Assembly: GCA_951812305.1 (NCBI GenBank)
Contig: CATOSB010000004.1
Span: 310,001-374,000 of the forward strand
Source: an uncultured Paracoccaceae bacterium
GTDB lineage: Bacteria > Pseudomonadota > Alphaproteobacteria > Rhodobacterales > Rhodobacteraceae
DNA: 64,000 nt
Direction of reading: 5' to 3'
Shown here: one piece after another, positions 19,864-30,498 of the stretch
How positions within the stretch are numbered: position 1 is the stretch's first letter
Layout of the letters: the number at the start of each line of letters is the position of its first letter
Notes under the pieces: generated by a model
Seen by the model: the letters and a program-made list of their open reading frames with translations, nothing else
What the model was told of the DNA's origin: nothing
Database searches by the model: none
Made by a program: the position numbers and the translations under genes

Positions 19864-20841
19864 ATGCATTTTCTTGAAACGCTTGCGGTTCGACTTTTTT
19901 ACGCCGTCATCCTTCTGACGGCGGTGCTGATCCTTAATTTCTCGCTGATGCATCTGGCGCCGGGCGATGTCGCAGACACGATCAGCCAGTCGATGGGCGG
20001 GGCGGATAAGGAACTTCTGGATCAGATCCGCGCTGAATACGGCCTTGATCAGCCGTTTCTGGTGCAGCTTGGGCGCTATATCGGCGGCGTTCTGACGTTT
20101 GATCTTGGATTCAGCTATTTCTACAATCAGCCGGTCACACAGCTGATCCTTGAACGGCTGCCCGCCACGCTTCTTCTTGTTTTCACCGCACAAATCCTTG
20201 CGTTGATCGTCGGCGTGTTCCTCGGCGTCGTATCGGCCAAGAACCCACGCGGGATCACCAATTACGTCGTCACATTCCTTGCGCTTTTTGGGTATTCCGC
20301 TCCGGTGTTCTGGACCGGCATCCTGCTGTTGATCGCCTTTTCCTTGAAAATCCAGTGGTTCCCCGTCGCCGGTATGCAGGATGTCACCATCGAAGGCGGC
20401 TTCTGGATCAAAGCCGTCGATGTGGCGCGCCATCTTGTTCTGCCCGCAATCACGTTGGCCTCGATTTTCCTGGCCCTTTATTCGCGCCTGTCGCGCGCAA
20501 CGATGATGGAGACGTTGAAATCGGACTTTGTGCGCACGGCGAATGCAAAAGGCTTGCCAGAGCGGCAGGTTGTTTATTCTCACGCACTGCGCAACGCCCT
20601 GACGCCAGTCGTCACACTTGCCGGTCTGCAGTTTTCTGCCGTTATCTCCGGCGCTGTACTTGTTGAGGCGGTGTTTAGCTGGCCGGGACTTGGCACGCTG
20701 GCATTTCAATCGATCATTGCGCGCGACACGCCGACAATCCTTGGGATACTTTTCTTCTCAGCGCTTGTTGTGATCCTTGGCAATCTGCTGACTGATCTTG
20801 TACTGCGGATGCTCGACCCGCGTATTCGGGGTGGCCAGTAG
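19864..20841 (+). CDS. ABC transporter permease (DppB-like)
   Basis: DQIRAEYGLDQPFLVQLGRYIGGVLTFDLGFSY...RTANAKGLPERQVVYSHALRNALTPVVT. Confidence 0.92.
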   Translation: MHFLETLAVRLFYAVILLTAVLILNFSLMHLAPGDVADTISQSMGGADKELLDQIRAEYGLDQPFLVQLGRYIGGVLTFDLGFSYFYNQPVTQLILERLPATLLLVFTAQILALIVGVFLGVVSAKNPRGITNYVVTFLALFGYSAPVFWTGILLLIAFSLKIQWFPVAGMQDVTIEGGFWIKAVDVARHLVLPAITLASIFLALYSRLSRATMMETLKSDFVRTANAKGLPERQVVYSHALRNALTPVVTLAGLQFSAVISGAVLVEAVFSWPGLGTLAFQSIIARDTPTILGILFFSALVVILGNLLTDLVLRMLDPRIRGGQ

Positions 20842-21716
20842 TGAGCAATCTTGATCCCAATACCGCACCTCCGGCACGCCATCCCTTCATCGAAGCCTGG
20901 CGGCATTTCCGCGCCAACAGATCGGCCCTTGTAGCGCTGATTGTTCTGGCGTTAATCTGCATCGGAGCCGTATTCGGCCCCTGGTTATATGGCACCGACC
21001 CTTATGAGATGGTGTGGGCGCCATTCTCGCCACCCGGCGAGCAGGGCTTCCTGCTGGGCACCGATTATCTGGGGCGCGACCTGACTGCGATGATCATCAG
21101 TGGTGCGCGGGTGTCGTTGCTGATCGGGTTATCGGCGGCTTTCGTGTCTATCTTCATCGGCGTCACTATTGGCGCCGTGGCGGGTTTCTACCGAGGCTGG
21201 GTCGAGGAAGCCTTGATGCGCTTCACCGAGTTTTTTCAGGTGCTGCCAACCTTGTTGTTTTCAATGGTCATTGTCGCGCTGTTCGGTGCGTCGCTGCCCA
21301 TGATTACGCTTGCAATCGGTGTCGTCAGTTGGACGGCTGTCGCGCGCATCACCCGCGCCGAATTCCTGCGCCTTCGCGAGTTGGAATTTGTCATGGCATC
21401 GCGCGCGCTTGGCGCCAGCCGGTTCAAACTGATGTTTGGTGTCATCCTGCCAAACGCCCTTCCGCCGATTATCGTTCAATCTGCGCTGATGGTGGGTTCG
21501 GCGATCCTGTTTGAGGCGGGCCTGTCCTTCCTGGGATTGACCGACCCCAATGTTGTCAGTTGGGGGCAGATCACCGGCTCCAACCGGCAATATATTCTGG
21601 ATGCCAGCTATACGGTCACGATTCCCGGGCTTGCGATCTTCGTCACCGTTTTGGCGATCTCATTGATCGGAGACGGTTTGAATGACGCGTTGAATCCGAA
21701 GCTTCGGCAGCGGTGA
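20841..21716 (+). CDS. ABC transporter permease (DppC-like)
   Basis: LLGTDYLGRDLTAMIISGARVSLLIGLSAAFVSIFIGVTIGAVAGFYRGWVEE; 1-bp overlap with the DppB-like gene. Confidence 0.92.
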   Translation: MSNLDPNTAPPARHPFIEAWRHFRANRSALVALIVLALICIGAVFGPWLYGTDPYEMVWAPFSPPGEQGFLLGTDYLGRDLTAMIISGARVSLLIGLSAAFVSIFIGVTIGAVAGFYRGWVEEALMRFTEFFQVLPTLLFSMVIVALFGASLPMITLAIGVVSWTAVARITRAEFLRLRELEFVMASRALGASRFKLMFGVILPNALPPIIVQSALMVGSAILFEAGLSFLGLTDPNVVSWGQITGSNRQYILDASYTVTIPGLAIFVTVLAISLIGDGLNDALNPKLRQR

Positions 21717-21732
21717 CGCGTTAAGGCGGGAC

Positions 21733-22509
21733 CTATCGGCCCTCGTAATTCGGTTCGCGCTTTTCAAGGAACGCCGTGACGCCTTCCTGAAAGTCCCGGG
21801 TTTTACCGCATTCGCCTTGCAACTTCGCCTCAAGCGTTAGCTGGGTATCAAGATCGTTTGCAAAACTTTCACGTAACGCGCGCTTGGAATTGCGATAACC
21901 CACCGTCGGTCCTGCGGCCAGTTTCGCCGCGCGTGCGCGCCAATGGGCGTCGAACTCCGCGTCCGGCACGGCCTCCCAGATCATGCCCCAATCGGCTGCT
22001 TGTCGTGCGGAAATCGGCTCTGCGAACAGGGCCGCGCCCATTGCTTTGGCAAATCCCATTTGCCGGGGCAGCCAATAGGTGCCGCCGGCATCCGGTATCA
22101 GGCCAATGCGCGAAAACGCCTGTAGGAATGCGGCGGACTCCGTTGCGATCACAACATCTGCGGCCAGCGCCAGATTGGCCCCGGCACCTGCCGCCGCGCC
22201 ATTGACCGCACAGATCGTGGGAACCGGACAATCGAAAATGGCACGCAAGAGAGGCTCGTATTCGTCGCGCAATGTGCGTTCCAGATCGATGTCGGCCGCA
22301 TTTGCCCTGTCGCCCAGGTCCTGACCGGAACAAAAGGCACGCCCCTCTCCAGTTAGCACGATGCAGCGCGCGCTGTTCCCATGTTCCCGCATTGCGTAAA
22401 GCAATTCCGCGCGCATCTGCGTGTTCAACGCATTCATTACATCGGGCCGGTTCAGGACAATCTCTGCCAAACCCTCGTTTTCAACGACACGGATGGTTTC
22501 GTACTGCAT
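21733..22509 (-). CDS. Enoyl-CoA hydratase/isomerase (PaaG-like)
   Basis: GRAFCSGQDLGDR, VNGAAAGAGANLALAADVVIATESAAFLQAFSRIGLIPDAGGTYWLPRQMG. Start inferred at MQYETIRV. Confidence 0.88.
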   Translation of the reverse strand: MQYETIRVVENEGLAEIVLNRPDVMNALNTQMRAELLYAMREHGNSARCIVLTGEGRAFCSGQDLGDRANAADIDLERTLRDEYEPLLRAIFDCPVPTICAVNGAAAGAGANLALAADVVIATESAAFLQAFSRIGLIPDAGGTYWLPRQMGFAKAMGAALFAEPISARQAADWGMIWEAVPDAEFDAHWRARAAKLAAGPTVGYRNSKRALRESFANDLDTQLTLEAKLQGECGKTRDFQEGVTAFLEKREPNYEGR

Positions 22510-22578
22510 CACGCTCTCCAGAATATTCGTTTGGCGCACAATAACTGTATTAGGATCAAGGAAAAGGCGAACGCGCCG

Positions 22579-23025
22579 TCACTCTTTCAGAATTTCCTTC
22601 AGGCGGGCTTCTTCTTCGTCGCTCAACGCATCCGGCATAGTGGGCCGCGAACGGCGTCGTATATACAGACCGCCGAGTAAAAGTGCGATGGCAAGGCCCG
22701 CCGGCCCGGCCACCCAAAGGATCAGGTTGGCACCGCTTGTGGTGGGTTTCAGAAGGACGAATTCGCCATAGCGCGCGACGAGGAACTCCACCGCCTGCTC
22801 ATCACTGTCGCCAGACGTCAGCCGCTCGCGCAAAAGGATGCGCAAATCGCGGGCAAGGGCAGCATTTGATTCATCGATATTCTCGTTTTGGCAAACGAGA
22901 CAACGCAATCCCTTGGAAAGCTCCCGCGCACGTGCTTCCAGAACCGGATCGTCTAGAATTTCGTCGGGCTGGACGGCGAAAACAGCAGAGGCGGACAAGC
23001 ACAGGGCAATAATCAACCGCTTCAT
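22579..23025 (-). CDS. ccmH: Cytochrome c-type biogenesis protein CcmH
   Basis: RARELSKGLRCLVCQNENIDESNAALARDLRILLRERL: LRCxxCQ motif; overlaps ccmF. Confidence 0.95.
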   Translation of the reverse strand: MKRLIIALCLSASAVFAVQPDEILDDPVLEARARELSKGLRCLVCQNENIDESNAALARDLRILLRERLTSGDSDEQAVEFLVARYGEFVLLKPTTSGANLILWVAGPAGLAIALLLGGLYIRRRSRPTMPDALSDEEEARLKEILKE

Positions 23026-24995
23026 TCTGCGGGTACCGCGTCGCCCGATGCCTTGCGCGCACCTGCGGCGACGCGGAAGCGGCGGTCAGACAGGCTGAGG
23101 AATCCACCTAGGGCCATGATGATGCACCCCGCCCAGATCCAGTTGGCGAAGGGTTTTATATATGTGCGAACCGCCCAACTGCCATCGTCCTGGCGATCCC
23201 CGATCACCACATAGAGATCGCGCAGAATTCCATTGTCGATGGCAGCCTCGGTTGTCGGCATCTGCGCCACAGGATAATTCCGCTTTTCAGGGAACAGGCG
23301 CGCGACTTCGCGACCGTTCCGCGCCATCGTGACATTTGCCATATCGGAGATGTAATTTGGTCCGCTCACCCGTTCGACGCCGTTCAGCGTTACCGTATAG
23401 GCGCCCACATCAAAACTTTCTCCGATTGCGGCGACGCGAATGTCTTCTTCTTCCCATGCCATCAACGCGGCGATGCCGAAGATCGTGATCCCGAGGCCGG
23501 AATGCGCCACTGCCTTGCCCCAATCGGCGCGTGGCAGGTTCCGCAAGCGGCGCAGTTTGCTGGTCAGATCGCCGCGCCCTGTCCTCTGATAAAGCTCAAC
23601 AATGCTGGCCCCTACGAGCCAAACAACAATCGTCAATCCGACCGGCGCCATTAAAGAGCGGCCCGTTTGCAGGACCCAGACCATTCCGGCGGCGACGATT
23701 GCAAGAACCAGAACCGGCGCGACATTGATCACCACGCGGCCAATTCTGGCGCGCTTCCATGGCATCAGCGCGCCGATGGGCAGGACTGCGGCCAAGGCGA
23801 TGAAGAAAGGCGTAAAGGTCGTGTTGAAAAATGGTGCGCCGACAGAAAGCTTGCGATCCCAAAGCAGTTCCGCAACCAATGGCCAAATTGTGCCAATGAA
23901 TACGACCAAACAGGCTACAGCCAGCAGGATGTTGTTCAACACCAGTGCGCTTTCGCGGCTGACCATGGCAAAGACGCCTTTGGCCTCCATTGTTCCGGCC
24001 CGCGCGGCGTAAAGCGTCAAGGCCCCGCCCATAAAGATGGCGAGGATGATCAGGATAAATACCCCGCGCTCGGGGTCATTTGCAAAAGCATGGACCGAGG
24101 TCAGGACGCCGGAACGCACAATAAATGTACCGATCAGCGAAAAGCCAAAGGCAAGGATGGCCAGAAGGATCGTCCAGGCTTTCAGCGCTTCGCGTTTTTC
24201 AACAACGATCGCGGAATGCAGCAGCGCTGCCGCGATCAGCCACGGCATGAAGCTGGCGTTTTCCACCGGATCCCAGAACCAGAAACCGCCCCAGCCCAAC
24301 TCGTAATAGGCCCACCAGGACCCTAGCGCGATGCCGATGGTCAGGAATACCCACGCGGCCAGGGTCCACGGGCGCACCCAGCGCCCCCACGCGGCATCGA
24401 CCCGTCCCTCTATCAGTGCGGCGACCGCGAAAGAGAAGGCCATGCTGAGGCCCACATAGCCGAGATAGAGAAATGGCGGGTGGAAAGCGAGGCCGGGATC
24501 CTGCAGCAACGGATTCAGATCCTGCCCGTTCATCGGCGGAAAGGGGATGCGAATAAAGGGGTTAGACGTAAACAGGATGAAGGCGAAGAATGCGACGGCA
24601 ATTGCAGACTGCACAGACAAGACGCGCGCACGCAATCCCGGCGGTAAGCCTTGCCCAAACCAAGCCGCAGAGGCCCCGAACAATGTCAGGATCAACACCC
24701 AGAGCAGCATCGATCCCTCATGGTTCCCCCAAACGCCGCTTATCTTATAGAGCATCGGTTTGTCGGTGTGAGAGTTCTGCCAGACCAGGTTCAATGAGAA
24801 ATCGGATACGACAAAAGCGTAGGTCAGCGCGCCAAAGCTTGCGAGCGTCAGGAAGAATTGCGCCGAGGCCGCAGGTTCGGCCAACGCCATCCAGCCACGC
24901 CAGCCTTTCGTTGCGCCCACCATTGGTACCACGGCCTGCACAATTGCCACGATGAAGGCGAGGATCAGTGCGAAATGTCCGAGTTCAGCAATCAT
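23022..24995 (-). CDS. ccmF: Heme lyase CcmF
   Basis: VWGNHEGSMLLWVLILTLFG, WAYYELGWGGFWFWDPVENASFMPWL (WWD motif). Confidence 0.96.
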   Translation of the reverse strand: MIAELGHFALILAFIVAIVQAVVPMVGATKGWRGWMALAEPAASAQFFLTLASFGALTYAFVVSDFSLNLVWQNSHTDKPMLYKISGVWGNHEGSMLLWVLILTLFGASAAWFGQGLPPGLRARVLSVQSAIAVAFFAFILFTSNPFIRIPFPPMNGQDLNPLLQDPGLAFHPPFLYLGYVGLSMAFSFAVAALIEGRVDAAWGRWVRPWTLAAWVFLTIGIALGSWWAYYELGWGGFWFWDPVENASFMPWLIAAALLHSAIVVEKREALKAWTILLAILAFGFSLIGTFIVRSGVLTSVHAFANDPERGVFILIILAIFMGGALTLYAARAGTMEAKGVFAMVSRESALVLNNILLAVACLVVFIGTIWPLVAELLWDRKLSVGAPFFNTTFTPFFIALAAVLPIGALMPWKRARIGRVVINVAPVLVLAIVAAGMVWVLQTGRSLMAPVGLTIVVWLVGASIVELYQRTGRGDLTSKLRRLRNLPRADWGKAVAHSGLGITIFGIAALMAWEEEDIRVAAIGESFDVGAYTVTLNGVERVSGPNYISDMANVTMARNGREVARLFPEKRNYPVAQMPTTEAAIDNGILRDLYVVIGDRQDDGSWAVRTYIKPFANWIWAGCIIMALGGFLSLSDRRFRVAAGARKASGDAVPAE

Positions 24996-25075
24996 GAGCC
25001 GCGATCATAAGGCCCGTGCACGGATTGCCAATCATGAATGCACCCGCCTCGCGCGCACTTGATGTCGCGGGTGCC

Positions 25076-25570
25076 CTATTCGGGCCGGCCGATACGGAAA
25101 TAAACGCTGTCACTCCACTCTCCATCGAAATGGAAGTTCCGGGCGGCGAATCCCGTGACTACAAACCCCAGCCGGGACAACAACGTCACCGAGGCGCGGT
25201 TGCGCGGGTCGGCATCGGCGATGATCTGGGGCAGATCGGTGGTTTTCCAGACATGCTCGATTATTGCGCCACAGGCTTCACGCGCCAGCCCCTTGCCCCA
25301 ATGATCCGGGTGCAAAAGAAACCCGAGTTCATATCCCTTGCGGATACCACCACACCCGATCGCGGTGCCGTCCAAATCCCAGACCAGGTAGGGCGGATCA
25401 CCGGGCTCCTTCAGACCCTCAATGAAATTTGCGGTGTCATCTGTGTTCCGGTGCAGCGGGCTGCCCCAATACCGCATCGCGGTTTCGTTGTTGTACAGAC
25501 GAAAAAGCGGCGCAAGATCGCTGTCCTGCGCCGCCCGAAGCGTTAGTCTTTCGGTGCGAAGTGGAGTCAC
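25076..25570 (-). CDS. GNAT-family N-acetyltransferase (RimJ/RimL-like)
   Basis: [22 protein letters not shown]...[23 protein letters not shown]...[16 protein letters not shown]. Confidence 0.9.
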   Translation of the reverse strand: MTPLRTERLTLRAAQDSDLAPLFRLYNNETAMRYWGSPLHRNTDDTANFIEGLKEPGDPPYLVWDLDGTAIGCGGIRKGYELGFLLHPDHWGKGLAREACGAIIEHVWKTTDLPQIIADADPRNRASVTLLSRLGFVVTGFAARNFHFDGEWSDSVYFRIGRPE

Positions 25571-26859
25571 CGCTTCTCTACATCGACGTAGTCCCGCATT
25601 GCCGCACCCTGATAAAGCTGGCGTGGGCGACCGATTTTCAGTTGCGGATCGTCAAGCTGTTCTTTCCATTGCGAAATCCAACCCACTGTGCGGGACAGCG
25701 CAAAGATCGGCGTGAACATCGAGGTTGGGAACCCCATCGCCTCAAGTATGATACCAGAGTAGAAATCGACATTCGGGAAGAGCTTTTTCTCTGAGAAATA
25801 TGGATCTTCCAGCGCCTGTTTTTCAAGCTCTTTGGCGACCTGAAGCAACGGGTTATCCTCAACACCCAGCAGGTTCAGAACCTCATCTGCTGATTGCTTC
25901 AACACCGTCGCGCGCGGGTCGTGGTTTTTATACACCCGGTGCCCAAAACCCATCAGGCGATAATTGTCGTCCTTGTCCTTGGCGCGCGCGATAAATTCCG
26001 GGATGCGATCCGGCGTGCCGATTTCCTTCAGCATTTCAAGACAAGCCTGATTTGCGCCACCATGCGCGGGACCCCAGAGACAGGCGATACCGGCAGCAAT
26101 ACAAGCAAACGGGTTTGCGCCGGATGAGGATGCCAATCGAACCGTCGACGTCGATGCGTTCTGTTCGTGGTCCGCGTGCAGTGTGAAGATCCTGTCCATC
26201 GCGCGGGACAGGATCGGGTTCACCTCATAATCCTGTGCAGGAACAGCAAAGCACATACGCAAGAAGTTGGAGGCATAATCAAGATCGTTGCGGGGATAGA
26301 TGAACGGCTGACCGATGGAAAACTTATAGGCCCAGGCGGCGATTGTCGGCATCTTGGCGATCAGGCGGATCGAAGCGACCTCGCGCTGTTGTGGGTCACT
26401 GATATCGGTTGAGTCGTGATAGAACGCCGACATCGCGCCGACGACGCCAACGAGAATGGCCATTGGATGCGCATCACGACGGAATCCGCGGAAGAAATAA
26501 CTCATCTGGTCATGCAGCATAGTGTGGTTTGTCACCAGACTTTCGAAATCTTCGAGCTGCTTCCCAGTCGGCAATTCGCCATAAAGAAGAAGGTAGCAAA
26601 CTTCCAAGTAGTGCGACTTTTCGGCGAGTTGGTCGATAGGATAGCCGCGGTGCAGCAATTCGCCTTTGTCACCATCAATGAAGGTGATGGTGGAATCACA
26701 ACTGGCGGTCGAAGTAAAGCCAGGGTCATAGGTGAACACGCCGCCTTGACCGTAGAGCTTTCGGATGTCAATGACATCCGGACCGGCGGTTGGTGAATAG
26801 ATCGGCAATTCGATTTCTTTATTGTCAAAGCGCAATGTCGCTGATCTGTTGTCTGCCAT
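25567..26859 (-). CDS. gltA: Citrate synthase
   Basis: [67 protein letters not shown]. Confidence 0.97.
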   Translation of the reverse strand: MADNRSATLRFDNKEIELPIYSPTAGPDVIDIRKLYGQGGVFTYDPGFTSTASCDSTITFIDGDKGELLHRGYPIDQLAEKSHYLEVCYLLLYGELPTGKQLEDFESLVTNHTMLHDQMSYFFRGFRRDAHPMAILVGVVGAMSAFYHDSTDISDPQQREVASIRLIAKMPTIAAWAYKFSIGQPFIYPRNDLDYASNFLRMCFAVPAQDYEVNPILSRAMDRIFTLHADHEQNASTSTVRLASSSGANPFACIAAGIACLWGPAHGGANQACLEMLKEIGTPDRIPEFIARAKDKDDNYRLMGFGHRVYKNHDPRATVLKQSADEVLNLLGVEDNPLLQVAKELEKQALEDPYFSEKKLFPNVDFYSGIILEAMGFPTSMFTPIFALSRTVGWISQWKEQLDDPQLKIGRPRQLYQGAAMRDYVDVEKR

Positions 26860-26915
26860 CCATTTCCCCTTTCATTACAGTGCCTTGGCGGTGCCAAAGC
26901 CTGGGTGTTTTCTTT

Positions 26916-28322
26916 TCAGTCGCGCGTTGCCTCCTGAAGCCGAAGGACCGTTTCTTCGCGCCCCAAGACCAGCATCATGTCAAAGATGCTTGGGGTTACA
27001 GAACGACCGGCGAGAGCAGCGCGGAGCGGGCTGGCGAGTTTGCCGAACTTGACGTCATTGGCTGCCGCGACAGCATTTGCGACCTCTTCCAGCGCCTCGC
27101 GCGTCCAGCTAGCATTTTGCAACTGCGGCGTCAATTCATTCAGTATACTTTTGGATACCGCGTCCAGAACCTTGTCGGATTTCTCGTCTCTCTCTATCGG
27201 CCGCTTGGTTAATATAAAGTGACCTTTCTCCAGCAAATCGGGGAATGAACGCGCGCGATCCTTCAGACAATACATCGCTTCGGTCAGGCCGGTGATCTGG
27301 CGATCCGTCAGGGCCGGTTTTCCGGCGGCGTCGAGATAGGCTGAGATTTGTGCGACCAGCGACGCATCGTCGATCCGCGCAATATGCTGGGCAGACAGAT
27401 TTTCCAGTTTTTTCATGTCCAGCCGGGCAGGAGATTTGCCGATGCCTTTCAGGTCGAACCATTCCTTCGCCTGTGCGTCTGTGAAAAATTCGTCATCCCC
27501 GTGGCTCCAACCCAACCGGGTCAGGTAATTGCGCATCGCCACCGCCGGGATACCCATCGCCTGATATTCTTCTACCCCGGTTGCGCCATGACGCTTGGAC
27601 AGCTTCTTGCCGTCCGGCCCGTGGATCAGTGGCACATGCGCCCAGACCGGCACCTTCCACCCCATCGAAAGGTAAACCAGCATCTGGCGCGCGGCGTTGT
27701 TCAGGTGATCGTCGCCGCGGATCACATGTGTCACGCCCATGTCGTGATCGTCGACAACGACGGCCAGCATATAGGTCGGCGTGCCGTCAGACCGCAGACA
27801 GATCATGTCATCAAGCTGATCATTGCGGATGGTGACGTCGCCTTGAACTTGGTCATGAATCACCGTGTCGCCGCTTTGCGGGGCTTTGACCCGAATGGCG
27901 AAAGGCGCGTCAGGATGTGTCGACGGAATGGCGTCACGCCAGGGTGACCGAAAGAGCGTGCTTTTTCCTTCCGCACGGGCTTGTTCGCGAAAGGCCTGAA
28001 TTTCTTCCTGCGTTGAAAAGCATTTATAGGCGGCGCCATCGGCCAGCATCTGATGCGCAACTTCGGCGTGGCGGTCGGCGCGGGCAAACTGACTGAACGT
28101 ATCGCCATCCCAGTCAAGGCCAAGCCATGTCAGCCCGCGATAAATTGCTTCCGTCGCTTCATCTGTCGAACGCGCTCGATCCGTGTCCTCAATCCTGAGC
28201 AGAAACTGCCCGCCGTGACGGCGCGCGAAAAGCCAGTTGAACAGCGCTGTGCGCGCGGTGCCGATATGCATGAAACCCGTGGGCGAGGGGGCGATGCGGG
28301 TGACGACCTGTTTGTCGGACAT
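26916..28322 (-). CDS. gltX: Glutamyl-tRNA synthetase
   Basis: [27 protein letters not shown] (HIGH) and [13 protein letters not shown] (KMSKS). Confidence 0.97.
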   Translation of the reverse strand: MSDKQVVTRIAPSPTGFMHIGTARTALFNWLFARRHGGQFLLRIEDTDRARSTDEATEAIYRGLTWLGLDWDGDTFSQFARADRHAEVAHQMLADGAAYKCFSTQEEIQAFREQARAEGKSTLFRSPWRDAIPSTHPDAPFAIRVKAPQSGDTVIHDQVQGDVTIRNDQLDDMICLRSDGTPTYMLAVVVDDHDMGVTHVIRGDDHLNNAARQMLVYLSMGWKVPVWAHVPLIHGPDGKKLSKRHGATGVEEYQAMGIPAVAMRNYLTRLGWSHGDDEFFTDAQAKEWFDLKGIGKSPARLDMKKLENLSAQHIARIDDASLVAQISAYLDAAGKPALTDRQITGLTEAMYCLKDRARSFPDLLEKGHFILTKRPIERDEKSDKVLDAVSKSILNELTPQLQNASWTREALEEVANAVAAANDVKFGKLASPLRAALAGRSVTPSIFDMMLVLGREETVLRLQEATRD

Positions 28323-29308
28323 GCGCGAATTAACCTTTTGGAAACCAAGCGTCGCTAGCGTTCGGAGGGTCTAGTCAATCGCTGGTGAGAGGACAAGAGT
28401 GGCTGTCTGGCGCGCATTGTCCGCGGCGCTGGAGGCGCAGCGCGGCCATCTGTTCCCTTGGGTTCCGGTGGCCATGGCGCTTGGCATTGGCGGATATTTC
28501 ACACTGAAGTTTGAACCCGAAACGGCGCATTACATCGCCATGTTGGTCGTTTTGGCCCTGGCGGCAGCGTTGTGGCGATGGGCCGGCTTTCTATGGCGGC
28601 CGTTTCTTGCAGCCTTGGTTGCGGTCACAATCGGATTTCTTCTGGCAGGAACGCGGGCGCATATAGTTGCCGAACCCATTCTTGGTTTCCGCTATTACGG
28701 GCCGATTGAGGGGCGGATTGTTGCAATCGACCGGTCGCATTCCGATAAGGTGCGCCTGACGCTTGATCGGGTCTATCTCGCACGCGTGGCGCCGGATCGG
28801 ACGCCAGCCAGAGTCCGCATATCTCTGCATGGCGAACAGCGCTGGATCTCGCCTGAACCGGGCTTGACGGTAATGCTGACGGGGCATCTGTCGCCGCCGC
28901 AGGGGCCAGTAGAGCCGGGCGGGTTCGATTTTCGCCGTATGGCCTTTTTTCGCGAGCTTGGAGCGGTTGGCTATACACGTACGCCGGTGTTGATTGCCGC
29001 GCCACCCGAGGACGGACGCGTCGGACTTTTGATACATCGGGTTCGGCTAGTGATTTCTTCGGCGGTGCAGGAACAACTGAATGGCAGGGCAGGGGCGTTT
29101 GCCGCTGCGGTCACGACGGGCGACCGATCTGGAATGTCGCGGGAAACGGTGGAGGATTTGCGTGCCTCAAACCTTGCACACCTGCTGGCGATCAGCGGTT
29201 TGCATATGGGCCTGCTGACCGGATTCATATTCGCGGCCCTGCGTTTTGGGCTGGCTCTGGTGCCCGCACTGGCCCTGCGTTGGCCGATAAAGAAGATTGG
29301 CGCAGCCG

Positions 29309-30498
29309 CTTACCACCCTTCAAAATTTCCGGATCTGATTTGACGTTTGTCTGATCTGTGTGATTCAAGGAGTCTCCACTGCTGATATTGGAGGCTGGTT
29401 TGTTGGGAAATGTTTGTTTTTCAGAGCTTTATTCGAAGGTTGAGGCGGATTTTCAGGACCGCTTGCTCGGGTATCACAAGTCGCGCCGGGAGGGATTGTG
29501 CATCATAGCAAGCGTGATTTTGAACACGCGCAGCGTCAATCTGATGGAAAATGCGGCTGCTCTGCCCCGCGATATCGGCTCTGTGGACCACCGCTATCAA
29601 TACATTTCGCGGGTTCTGGGCAATCCTCACATCGATACTGATGAGATCATGCAGGCCTATGTTGGTGAAATTTTCCGCCGCCAGTGTGAGGCCGGAGAAA
29701 CGATTGTGGTGGCCCTTGATCAAAGCAAGCTCAACGAAGGGCATGAGGTTTTGATGTTATCGGTGCGGATGCGGGATCGGGCCCTCCCGGTCGCCTGGCG
29801 TGTACGCCAGACCAAAGGGCCGATTGGATGGCGCGTGCAACATGAGCTTTTGGAAGCAGTCCGCCCATGGCTCCCGGCGGATGCGCGTGTGTTGCTGGCG
29901 GGAGATCGGTTTTATGGAACCGCCCGATTGGTCGCATGGTGCCAGGAGGCTGGATGGGACTACCGGCTGCGCATGAAGGGAAATATCACACTGCAACATC
30001 AGGGTGGCGAGATGATGACGCGCGAAATTGCCCAACTGATGCCCGAAGGGCTTGTAAACGCTGAGCTTTACGGAACGGGCGTCTTTAGCAACATTGGAGT
30101 GCTTCACGAAGAGGGGCACAAAGAGCCTTGGATTATTGCCATGAATGCAGCACCGTCCGAGTACAAGGTGCTCGATTATGGAATGCGTTGGGGAATTGAA
30201 GCCATGTTCTCCGACTTCAAAACCCGGGGCTTTGAAATTACTCAAAGCCAGATCAAAAAGCCGGATCGATTGGCCCGCCTCATTTTGGTGCTGGCAATCG
30301 CCATGTACTGGGCTGTTTCAACCGGAGCAAACGAAGAGCACCACGTCGCAATACGCGGCGAAAAAAGGGGATTCGAAAAGCCCGAAGGTCCTTATGCTCT
30401 CTCTTCAAGACAGGCCTTCGTGCTATCCGACGATGCCTCGCAGGTTATGCCAAAATCCCCAAGCTCTGGGATGTCTGGCTAAATTGAAGGGTGGTAAG
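29309..30498 (+). mobile_element. IS4-family element, copy A (1190 bp)
   Basis: IRs CTTACCACCCTTCAA.../...TTGAAGGGTGGTAAG; 9-bp TSD GCGCAGCCG at 29300-29308 and 30499-30507. Confidence 0.96.
29388..30482 (+). CDS. IS4-family transposase
   Basis: 364 aa; ALDQSKLNEGHEVLML, LLAGDRFYGTARL, and YGMRWGIEAMFSDFK (Y-x2-R-x3-E-x6-K signature of IS4). Confidence 0.95.
   Translation: MEAGLLGNVCFSELYSKVEADFQDRLLGYHKSRREGLCIIASVILNTRSVNLMENAAALPRDIGSVDHRYQYISRVLGNPHIDTDEIMQAYVGEIFRRQCEAGETIVVALDQSKLNEGHEVLMLSVRMRDRALPVAWRVRQTKGPIGWRVQHELLEAVRPWLPADARVLLAGDRFYGTARLVAWCQEAGWDYRLRMKGNITLQHQGGEMMTREIAQLMPEGLVNAELYGTGVFSNIGVLHEEGHKEPWIIAMNAAPSEYKVLDYGMRWGIEAMFSDFKTRGFEITQSQIKKPDRLARLILVLAIAMYWAVSTGANEEHHVAIRGEKRGFEKPEGPYALSSRQAFVLSDDASQVMPKSPSSGMSG

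Noticed and set aside
19654-20709. 351-aa minus-strand ORF
   Set aside because: Antisense to the SBP 3' end and permease; highly basic composition with no recognisable domain.
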